NCBI GenBank assembly: GCA_025362495.1 | Contig: JANYGI010000123.1 | Span: 1-38,183 of the forward strand | Direction of reading: 5' to 3' | Origin: Byssovorax sp. | Lineage (GTDB): Bacteria > Myxococcota_A > Polyangia > Polyangiales > Polyangiaceae | Length of the DNA: 38,183 bases | Shown: piece by piece, positions 1 to 38,183 of the stretch | How positions within the stretch are numbered: the first letter of the stretch is position 1 | How the letters are laid out: the number at the start of each line of letters is the position of its first letter | Position numbers and translations under genes: made by a program | The notes under the pieces: model-generated | What the model saw: only the letters and a program-made list of their open reading frames with translations | Told to the model about the DNA's origin: nothing | Databases searched by the model: none

Positions 1-81
1 GCGACCACGCTCCTCGCCAGCTATCTCGCGGCGCGGCGCGCCACGCGCATCAGCCCGATGCTGGCGCTGCGCGCGGATTGA
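1..81 (+). CDS. C-terminal end of FtsX/MacB-type ABC transporter permease (partial)
   Basis: Frame 1 is open from the window edge to a TGA at 79-81 and encodes 26 residues ending SPMLALRAD. A basic stretch after a hydrophobic helix, followed by a P-x-x-ALR-type terminus, is the usual end of the last transmembrane helix and cytoplasmic tail of FtsX-like permeases (MacB, LolC/E). The start lies outside the window. It ends 16 nt before the response-regulator gene on the same strand, so permease, regulator and kinase probably form one operon. Such permeases move peptides, lipoproteins or macrolides across or out of the inner membrane; the substrate cannot be read from 26 residues. The family call rests on a short tail and is tentative. 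Confidence 0.5.
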   Translation, partial: ATTLLASYLAARRATRISPMLALRAD

Positions 82-97
82 AGCGAAACTCGCCCGG

Positions 98-1468
98 ATG
101 ATCGCCCGCCCGGCCCCGCGGATCCTCGTCGCCGACGATCAGGTCGACGTGCTCGAGGCGCTGCGTCTGCTCCTGAAGCCGGAGGGCTTCGCGGTCACCG
201 CCGTGACGTCGGCTGCGGCGGCGATCGCGGCGGCGCGCGAGGCCGATTTCGACCTCGCGCTGATCGATCTCAACTACGCGCGCGACACCACGTCGGGCAA
301 GGAGGGCTTCGATCTGGTGAGCCAGCTCCGGGCCGCCGACGAGGCGCTCCCCATCGTGGTCATGACCGCGTGGGGGACCATCGACGGCGCCGTCGAGGCC
401 ATGCGCCGCGGCGCGCGCGACTACGTGCAGAAGCCCTGGGAGAACGCCCGCCTCCTCACGGTGCTGGCCGCGCAGATCGAGATCGGCCGCGCGCTGCGAG
501 CCTCGCGGCGCGCGCCCGCGCCCACGGATCTCCCCGCGGATGGGCCCGAGGTGATCGCCGCGTCGCGCGCGATGAGCGCCGTCGTTCGCGTCGTCGACAA
601 GGTCGGCCCCTCGGACGCCAACGTCCTCGTCACGGGCGAGCATGGCACCGGCAAAGAGGTGATCGCGCGCCGCCTGCACGCCATCTCGCGGCGTCGCGGC
701 GAGGCCTTCATCGCCATCGACGCCGGAGCGATCGCCGAGGCGCTGCTCGAGAGCGCGCTCTTCGGCCACGTGAAGGGCGCGTTCACCGACGCCAGGGCCG
801 ATCGTCCGGGCGCCTTCACGCTCGCCCATCGGGGCACGGTCTTCCTCGACGAGATCGGGAACATGCCCGCGAGCCAGCAGGCCAAGCTGCTCCGCGTACT
901 CCAGTCGGGCGAGCTCTCGGCCGTGGGCTCGACGAAGGTGGAGCGCGTGGATGTCCGGGTGATCGCCGCGACCAACGCCGACCTCGGCGCGGAGGTGAAG
1001 GCCGGGCGCTTCCGCGAGGATCTGCTCTACCGGCTCAATACCGTCGAGATCCGCCTGCCGCCGCTGCGCGAGCGCCGCGACGACGTGCCGCTCCTCGCCG
1101 CGTGCTTCCTCGCCCGCACGCGCGAGCGCTACGCGAAGCCGACCATCGAGCTCTCGCCCGCGGCGATGGACGCGCTCCTCGCGCACGCCTTTCCTGGCAA
1201 CGTCCGCGAGCTCGAGCACGTCATCGAGCGCGCCGTGCTGCTCGCGCACGGCGATCGGATTGAGTCCGCCGATCTCGATCTCCGCCCGACCACCGGCCCC
1301 GCATTGCCTACCGATCACCTCACCCTGGAGCAGGCCGAGCACCAGGTCATCGATCGCGCGATCCGGCGCGCTTCGGGCAACGTGAACGAGGCGGCGCGGG
1401 CGCTCGGGCTCAGCCGGAGCGCGCTCTATCGCCGGCTCCAGCTCCGGGGAATCAAGGTCTCCGGATGA
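98..1468 (+). CDS. NtrC-family sigma54-dependent response regulator
   Basis: This 456-aa protein has the complete bacterial enhancer-binding layout. The receiver domain (about 8-125) has acidic pocket ADD at 12-14, phospho-acceptor D57, T90 and K112. The AAA+ domain (about 150-385) has Walker A GEHGTGKE at 180-187, the sigma54-contact loop at 227-232 and Walker B VFLDEIGN at 248-255. A Fis-type helix-turn-helix lies at about 427-447. When phosphorylated it should remodel sigma54 holoenzyme at a distant promoter. The contact loop reads GAFTDA rather than GAFTGA, a natural variant, so sigma54 dependence is likely but not certain. ATG at 98 is the natural start, 16 nt after the permease stop; no strong Shine-Dalgarno is seen, consistent with translational coupling. 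The adjacent kinase is its obvious partner. Its targets are unknown; the permease operon and the NRPS genes are the nearest candidates. Confidence 0.95.
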   Translation: MIARPAPRILVADDQVDVLEALRLLLKPEGFAVTAVTSAAAAIAAAREADFDLALIDLNYARDTTSGKEGFDLVSQLRAADEALPIVVMTAWGTIDGAVEAMRRGARDYVQKPWENARLLTVLAAQIEIGRALRASRRAPAPTDLPADGPEVIAASRAMSAVVRVVDKVGPSDANVLVTGEHGTGKEVIARRLHAISRRRGEAFIAIDAGAIAEALLESALFGHVKGAFTDARADRPGAFTLAHRGTVFLDEIGNMPASQQAKLLRVLQSGELSAVGSTKVERVDVRVIAATNADLGAEVKAGRFREDLLYRLNTVEIRLPPLRERRDDVPLLAACFLARTRERYAKPTIELSPAAMDALLAHAFPGNVRELEHVIERAVLLAHGDRIESADLDLRPTTGPALPTDHLTLEQAEHQVIDRAIRRASGNVNEAARALGLSRSALYRRLQLRGIKVSG

Positions 1469-2829
1469 GCGGCGCTCTGCGGCGTCGCCTCGCGCTTCGC
1501 CACGAGCAGCGGGTCGGGGGGCTCGCGCTCGCGGCCGGCCTGCCCGGCGTCGTGGTGTCGCTCGTCCTGCTCTTCTCGGGCGATCTCGCGCCCAGGGTGA
1601 GCTGGTCGCTGGGCGCGCTGGTGCTGCTCGCGTGGCTCGTCCTCGGCCTTTCGATCCCGGGCCGCGTGGCGCGGCCGCTCCAGAACGTGTCGAGCGTGCT
1701 CTCGTCGTTTCGCGAGGGCGACTTCTCGATCGCGATGTCGATGCCGAGCCTGAGCCCGAGCCCGAGCCGCGGCCGCGACTCCGACGGCGCCGATGCGCTC
1801 GGGCTCGCCTCGCGCGAGCTCAACGCCCTCGGCGCCGCGCTCCGCGCGCAACGCCTCGCGGCGCTGGAGGCCTCGGCGCTCTTTGCCAAGGTGGTCGCCG
1901 AGATCGACATCGCGGTGTTCACCTGCGACCCGGCTGGCAAGCTTCGCCTCGTCAACCGCGCGGCGGAGCGCGTCCTCGACCGGGCCTCGCCGGCGCTGGT
2001 CGGCCGCCTCGCCGCCGAGGTGGGACTCGGCGAGCTGCTCCGAGGCGAGGCGCCGCGCACGCTCACGTTCCCCGAGGGCGCGAGCGAGTGGGAGCTGCGC
2101 CGGAGCGTGTTCCGCCTCGAAGGTCGGAGCCACACGCTGCTGGTGCTCACGCCCCTCGATCGCGCGCTCCACGAGCGCGAGCGCGAGGCCTGGCAGCGGC
2201 TCGTCCGCGTGCTCGGGCACGAGATCAACAACTCGCTCGCGCCCATCCAATCGATCGCCGAGAGCTCGCTCTCGCTGCTCCGGAGCGCGCCGAGGCCGAC
2301 CGACGCCGACGAGGATCTCGCGCGCGGCCTCGGCGTGATCGCCAGGCGCTCGGCGGCGCTGGGCCGCTTCCTCGGCGCCTTTGCCGGCCTCGCGCGCCTG
2401 CCGCCGCCGCGCTTCGAGCCGGTCACCGTGGCCGCGTGGATCGAGCGCGCCGTCGCGCTCGAGACCCGGCTACCGGTGGTCATCGACGGCGGGCCATCGG
2501 TCGTCGTCCGCGGCGACGCCGATCAGCTTGATCAGCTCCTCATCAACCTCGTCCGTAACGCCGTCGAGGCCGCGCTCACGACCGGCGGCGGCGTGCGCGT
2601 CGCCTGGTCGCTCGCCGGCCCTTGCGTCGAGATCCGCGTCATCGACGAAGGTCCAGGGATCGCCGACGCCACCGGCCTGTTCGTCCCGTTCTTCACCACG
2701 AAGGCGGAGGGGCAGGGGATCGGGCTCGCGCTCTCGCGACAGCTCGCCGAGGCCCACGGCGGCAAGCTCACGCTCCAGGACCGCTCCGATCGCCCGGGCT
2801 GCGAGGCGCGCCTGTCGCTGCCGCGATGA
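1465..2829 (+). CDS. Membrane sensor histidine kinase (NtrY-like), partner of the upstream regulator
   Basis: The 454-aa protein starts inside the regulator stop codon (ATGA overlap, with AAGG at 1454-1457). Two hydrophobic segments at about 18-38 and 47-65 enclose a very short periplasmic loop, so it probably senses a membrane or cytoplasmic signal, or one relayed by the permease. A HAMP-like linker (about 66-130) and a PAS-like region (about 135-230) follow. The H-box GHEINNSLAP carries phospho-acceptor H252. The ATPase domain has the N-box N361/N365, G1 box DEGPGI at 394-399, the FFTT segment at 409-412 and G2 box GQGIGLAL at 416-423. All catalytic motifs are intact. The GHEINNSL H-box is typical of kinases that pair with NtrC-type regulators. 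A low-complexity SPSPSPS-like patch at about 94-101 sits in the linker. The signal is unknown. Confidence 0.94.
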   Translation: MSGALRRRLALRHEQRVGGLALAAGLPGVVVSLVLLFSGDLAPRVSWSLGALVLLAWLVLGLSIPGRVARPLQNVSSVLSSFREGDFSIAMSMPSLSPSPSRGRDSDGADALGLASRELNALGAALRAQRLAALEASALFAKVVAEIDIAVFTCDPAGKLRLVNRAAERVLDRASPALVGRLAAEVGLGELLRGEAPRTLTFPEGASEWELRRSVFRLEGRSHTLLVLTPLDRALHEREREAWQRLVRVLGHEINNSLAPIQSIAESSLSLLRSAPRPTDADEDLARGLGVIARRSAALGRFLGAFAGLARLPPPRFEPVTVAAWIERAVALETRLPVVIDGGPSVVVRGDADQLDQLLINLVRNAVEAALTTGGGVRVAWSLAGPCVEIRVIDEGPGIADATGLFVPFFTTKAEGQGIGLALSRQLAEAHGGKLTLQDRSDRPGCEARLSLPR

Positions 2830-2876
2830 CCGCGGCCCGAAATCGGCTTGTGCCGCGCGCTGCTCGCGCTGTAGCA

Positions 2877-3161
2877 ATGGCGACGCAGGTCGTGGCTCCT
2901 GTCCTCCGTCGCGACGTTCTTCGCCACGAACCTCGACGATCTCGCCATTGTCGCGATGTTCTTCGGCTGGCAACATCGCTGGTGTTCTTTCTGCTCCTCG
3001 GGGCCTGGTGCTTTCTCGGGTACACCCTGGTGCGGCGCCCCATCGTGGCCAGGGCAATCGAGCGTCACGGGCACATCGTCACTCCGCTGGTGCTCTTGGT
3101 GCTTGGCGCTCTCATCCTCCATGACAGCGGAATCGTTGCCTACCTCGCGAGGGCGATCTGA
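2877..3161 (+). pseudogene. Remnant of a CadD-family cation/cadmium transporter gene
   Basis: Two pieces of one membrane protein lie side by side in different frames. From about 2899 one frame reads LLSSVATFFATNLDDLAIVA then MFFGWQ, matching the first helix of CadD-type transporters with its AT-x-LDDL signature. From about 2980 the next frame reads SLVFFLLLGAW, then GYTLVRRPIVARAIERHGH and a last helix LVLLVLGALILHDSG, ending at TGA 3159-3161. This corresponds to the C-terminal part of the same family (LVY/GYT helix, then the final helix and short tail). Intact CadD proteins are about 200 aa; roughly the middle 110 residues are absent. One internal deletion whose length is not a multiple of three explains both the loss and the frame change. 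No in-frame start joins the pieces. It lies 47 nt beyond the kinase stop and is not expected to be functional. Confidence 0.6.
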
Positions 3162-3463
3162 TCGTCGACTGCCTCTTCGCGACCGACCGCATCACGCGGT
3201 TGCTCGTGGTGATTGACACCGCGCCGCGGAAGATCGTCGGCTCGGCGCTCCACGTCGCGCTGGGCGCGATCCGATCGAGCCTCGCGAGCGGCTCCGCTGT
3301 CGATGTCATCACGTGCAGCGCGGGGCTCGGTCATCTCTACTTGCCGGGCGCGTCCAGCGCGACGATGGCCTTGCTCCGCGTGCGCGCGCCCCTTTCGCGA
3401 CGAAGTCGCCGTGTCGAGCGACGTCGCCGATCATCCCGGCAGCGCACCGGAAGCGAGGCCCCG

Positions 3464-3492
3464 TTGACAGCCAAGGGGCCATGGTCTACGAC
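3464..3492 (+). promoter_or_regulatory. Candidate sigma70-type promoter for the NRPS operon
   Basis: A perfect TTGACA at 3464-3469 is followed by a 17-nt spacer and TACGAC at 3487-3492, which keeps the T-A-x-x-A positions of the -10 element. Transcription would begin near 3499 and give a 5' leader of about 370 nt before the NRPS1 start codon. It is the best -35/-10 pair I found by eye in this interval. The -10 match is only 3 of 6, so this is a candidate. Confidence 0.35.
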
Positions 3493-3799
3493 GGCGCACC
3501 CTGCCGGAGGCGATTCCTGGCATGGCCGCTTCCCTGGATTCCGACGCTGTTCTCCCCCGGTGAGCCTCCGCGTGGGGACGAAGCGTGCTCGCTGACGAAG
3601 CGGCCCTTCATGGTCTGTCGAATGGCTGCCCGCGGCCATCCCGGCCACGGCACTTCACGCTCTCTGCGTCACGTTGCGTAGCCGCGCGCGACCAGCGGCA
3701 CGCGTCGCGATCGACGTCGAAGCCAGCGGGAATGCTGGCAAATTGCGCTTCGGGCGCCTACCCTGGCGTGCTGCGCTCCGGGGTCCGGCGGGGCGCGAC

Positions 3800-3813
3800 T
3801 CGCGATATCGCGA
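3800..3813. promoter_or_regulatory. Perfect 14-bp palindrome, candidate operator
   Basis: TCGCGATATCGCGA reads identically on both strands. It lies 59 nt upstream of the NRPS1 ATG, in non-coding DNA. Such a site could bind a dimeric repressor or activator. GC-rich DNA yields CGCG-type palindromes easily, but the AT core and full 14-bp symmetry are less usual. No regulator can be assigned. Confidence 0.35.
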
Positions 3814-3830
3814 TCATCACCGTGCCGGCC

Positions 3831-3856
3831 CCAGGATGCCCCGAGGGGCACCCTGG
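3831..3856 (+). promoter_or_regulatory. Strong 5'-leader hairpin just upstream of the NRPS1 ribosome-binding site
   Basis: CCAGG at 3831-3835 pairs with CCTGG at 3852-3856, and TGCCCC at 3837-3842 pairs with GGGGCA at 3845-3850. A single A/C mismatch separates the two helices and GA lies at the tip. The 11 pairs are nearly all G-C. The structure ends 5 nt before the Shine-Dalgarno GAGGAG. It could affect ribosome access or act as a binding site for an RNA or DNA regulator. It lacks a U-tract, so it is not a typical intrinsic terminator. Confidence 0.45.
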
Positions 3857-3861
3857 AACCC

Positions 3862-3867
3862 GAGGAG
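3862..3867 (+). promoter_or_regulatory. Ribosome-binding site that fixes the NRPS1 start
   Basis: GAGGAG lies 5 nt upstream of ATG 3873. The frame stays open upstream to 3585. However, only the start at 3873 has this site, and only this start gives the N-terminus MSRKNVEDIYPLSPMQQG, which is nearly the same as the N-termini of NRPS2 and NRPS3. Confidence 0.85.
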
Positions 3868-3872
3868 CCCAG

Positions 3873-21197
<17,325 letters not shown>

Positions 21198-21230
21198 CGT
21201 CGCACGTCGGATCAAGAGCGGGATCGGATC

Positions 21231-36809
<15,579 letters not shown>

Positions 36810-36826
36810 GGAACGGATCGAATCGC

Positions 36827-38170
36827 ATGAGCCGGACGAACATCGAAAACATCTATCCCCTCTCGCCGATGCAGCAGGGGATGCTGTTCCACACGCTGTA
36901 CGCCGCCGAGCCCGGCGTGTACTTCGTGCAGATCGGCTGGACGCTCCGGGGCGATGTCGACGTCGCGGCGTTCGTCAGGGCCTGGGAAGAGATCGTCGCG
37001 CGCCACGCCATCTTGCGCACCGGCTTCGCGTGGGAGCGGCTCGAGCGCCCCGTGCAGATCGTCCGCAAGCAGGTGAAGCTGCCTCTGATCGAGCTCGATT
37101 TGCGCGGGCTCCCCGCCGACGAGCAGGCCGCGCGGGTCGTGGCATTCGCCGAGGAAGATCGTCGCCGCGGGTTCGATCTCGCGAAGGCTCCGCTGCTCCG
37201 CATCGCGCTGCTGCGCCTCGCCGACGACGCGTACCGCTTCGTGTGGAGCCGCCACCACATCCTCCTCGACGGCTGGTCGACGCCGCTCCTCGTGAAGGAG
37301 GTCTTCGCGCTCTACGAGGCGTACTCGCAGAAGAAGGAGCTGCGGCTCGAGCGGCCTCGCCCGTACGGCGACTACATCGGCTGGCTGGAGAAGCAGGATC
37401 GCACCCGGGCCGAGGCGTTCTGGCGCGCGGAGCTCGGCGGCTTCACGGCGCCCACGCCCTTCCGAGTCGATCGCGTCACGCCCGGCGCGGCCGACTATGC
37501 TGACGAGAAGCTGACACTGAGCGAGGACGCGTCGGCGGCGATCCTGGCGTTCGCGCGGCAGAACCAGCTCACGGCGAGCACGATGATCCAGGCCGCGTGG
37601 GCCCTGCTCCTCGCGCGCTACAGCGGCGAGGACGACGTGCTCTTCGGGGCCACCGTCTCGGGACGATCCGCGCCGGTGCCCGGTATCGATCGCATGGTCG
37701 GCCTCTTCATCAACACCTTGCCGGTGCGCGTGAACGCACCTCCCGGCGCGACGGTGCTGCCCTGGCTGAAGGAGCTGCACCAGCGCCAGACGGTGCTCCG
37801 CGACTGGGAGCACACGCCGCTCGTCGACGTGCAGGGATGGAGCGCGGTGCCGCGCGGGACACCGCTCTTCGAGAGCCTCGTCGTCTTCGAGAATTACCCG
37901 GTCGAGGAGGCCCTCAAGCAGGGCTCGCGCGGCCTGACGGTCGCCGACTCGCGCACGGTCGAGCGATCGAGCTTCCCGATCACGCTGCTCGGCGTCGTCC
38001 GCCGCGCGCTGACCCTGCACCTGAGCTACGACCGCCGGCGCTTCGACGATGCGGTGGTGAAGCGCATGCTCGGTCACCTCGAGCAGATCCTTCATGGCTT
38101 CGTCGCCCGCCCCGCCGCGCGCCTCGCGGAGCTCTCGCTGCTCCCGGACGAGGAGCGCCGGCGGTCGTAG
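36827..38170 (+). CDS. NRPS3: discrete or truncated D-donor condensation-domain protein
   Basis: A 447-aa protein consisting of one full condensation domain. It starts MSRTNIENIYPLSPMQQG, 17 nt after the NRPS2 stop; GAGGAA overlaps that stop but sits 13 nt from the ATG. The active-site motif RHHILLDGWS begins at H143, the same position as in C1 and C6. Later motifs (GATVSGRSAPVPGIDRMVGL, RGTPLFESLVVFENYP, LSYDRRRFDD) are intact. It is of D-donor type, fitting a chain ending in D-Ser from NRPS2. The frame stops at TAG 38168-38170 after LPDEERRRS. In all other modules this point leads into LLxxxNxT and an A domain; none of the three frames of the last 13 nt shows that sequence. Either this is a genuine free-standing C domain, or the gene is broken or misassembled here. 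Confidence 0.85.
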   Translation: MSRTNIENIYPLSPMQQGMLFHTLYAAEPGVYFVQIGWTLRGDVDVAAFVRAWEEIVARHAILRTGFAWERLERPVQIVRKQVKLPLIELDLRGLPADEQAARVVAFAEEDRRRGFDLAKAPLLRIALLRLADDAYRFVWSRHHILLDGWSTPLLVKEVFALYEAYSQKKELRLERPRPYGDYIGWLEKQDRTRAEAFWRAELGGFTAPTPFRVDRVTPGAADYADEKLTLSEDASAAILAFARQNQLTASTMIQAAWALLLARYSGEDDVLFGATVSGRSAPVPGIDRMVGLFINTLPVRVNAPPGATVLPWLKELHQRQTVLRDWEHTPLVDVQGWSAVPRGTPLFESLVVFENYPVEEALKQGSRGLTVADSRTVERSSFPITLLGVVRRALTLHLSYDRRRFDDAVVKRMLGHLEQILHGFVARPAARLAELSLLPDEERRRS

Positions 38171-38183
38171 CTCAGGTGCAGGG

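Larger units (their letters stand above)
3162..3872 (+). other. NRPS upstream region without an intact gene
   Basis: About 710 nt between the transporter remnant and NRPS1. One open frame (TTG 3200 to a stop at 3595) begins LVVIDTAPRKIVGSALHVAL and continues to VDVITCSAG. That opening is faintly reminiscent of a von Willebrand A-type strand-helix pattern, but the frame turns arginine-rich and low in information after about 3390, has no ribosome-binding site and is probably not a gene or is another decayed fragment. From about 3400 onward no frame looks coding. The part nearest NRPS1 holds the promoter candidate, palindrome, hairpin and ribosome-binding site listed separately. I see no RNA gene, terminator or mobile element. 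Confidence 0.5.

Noticed and set aside
3200-3595. Open frame starting LVVIDTAPRK as a real gene
   Set aside because: TTG start without a ribosome-binding site, only a vague von Willebrand A-like opening, and an arginine-rich non-coding-like second half.
3733-3755. Possible sigma54 promoter (TGGCAAATTGCGC)
   Set aside because: The TGGC and TTGC elements are too close: GG and GC are not 10 nt apart as -24/-12 promoters need.
3585-3872. In-frame 96-residue N-terminal extension of NRPS1
   Set aside because: No ribosome-binding site, no resemblance to the NRPS2 or NRPS3 N-termini, and a GAGGAG lies 5 nt before ATG 3873.
38120-38183. A simple frameshift ending NRPS3 before an A domain
   Set aside because: Neither alternative frame of the last bases gives the LLxxxNxT linker seen after every other C domain, although only 13 nt can be examined past the stop.

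Overview
The window is about 38 kb of very GC-rich DNA with every real gene on the + strand. Two giant nonribosomal peptide synthetase (NRPS) genes and the start of a third occupy roughly 3.87-38.17 kb. Strong G/C third-position bias, an enhancer-binding response regulator paired with a histidine kinase beside an FtsX-type permease, and megasynthases of more than 5,000 residues suggest a myxobacterium (Polyangiales-like). That placement is inference; no rRNA or housekeeping marker is present.

Layout. 1-81: tail of an FtsX/MacB-type ABC permease. 98-2829: NtrC-type response regulator and membrane histidine kinase, translationally coupled by an ATGA overlap. 2830-3872: about 1 kb without an intact gene, holding a wrecked CadD-type transporter gene, a candidate sigma70 promoter, a perfect 14-bp palindrome and a strong hairpin just before the first NRPS ribosome-binding site. 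3873-21197: NRPS1 (5,774 aa), C-A-T x4 then C-A-T-E. 21231-36809: NRPS2 (5,192 aa), C-A-T, C-A-T, C-A-T-E, C-A-T-E. 36827-38170: a 447-aa protein that is one condensation domain and stops where an adenylation domain would normally follow.

How the genes work together. Ten-residue specificity codes read from the nine adenylation domains give Ser, Phe, Phe, Thr, Thr (NRPS1) and Asp, Asp, Ser, Ser (NRPS2). Epimerization domains follow modules 5, 8 and 9. If the order is colinear the chain is (X)-Ser-Phe-Phe-Thr-D-allo-Thr-Asp-Asp-D-Ser-D-Ser, handed to the discrete C domain. After Ser1 every residue comes as an identical pair. Each condensation domain that follows an E domain is of the D-donor (DCL) type, and NRPS1 ends and NRPS2/NRPS3 begin with matching short docking segments. 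NRPS1 also begins with this DCL-type domain although no E-bearing module is encoded upstream. No thioesterase, MbtH protein, tailoring enzyme or exporter other than the permease tail is visible, so the locus probably continues beyond the right edge.
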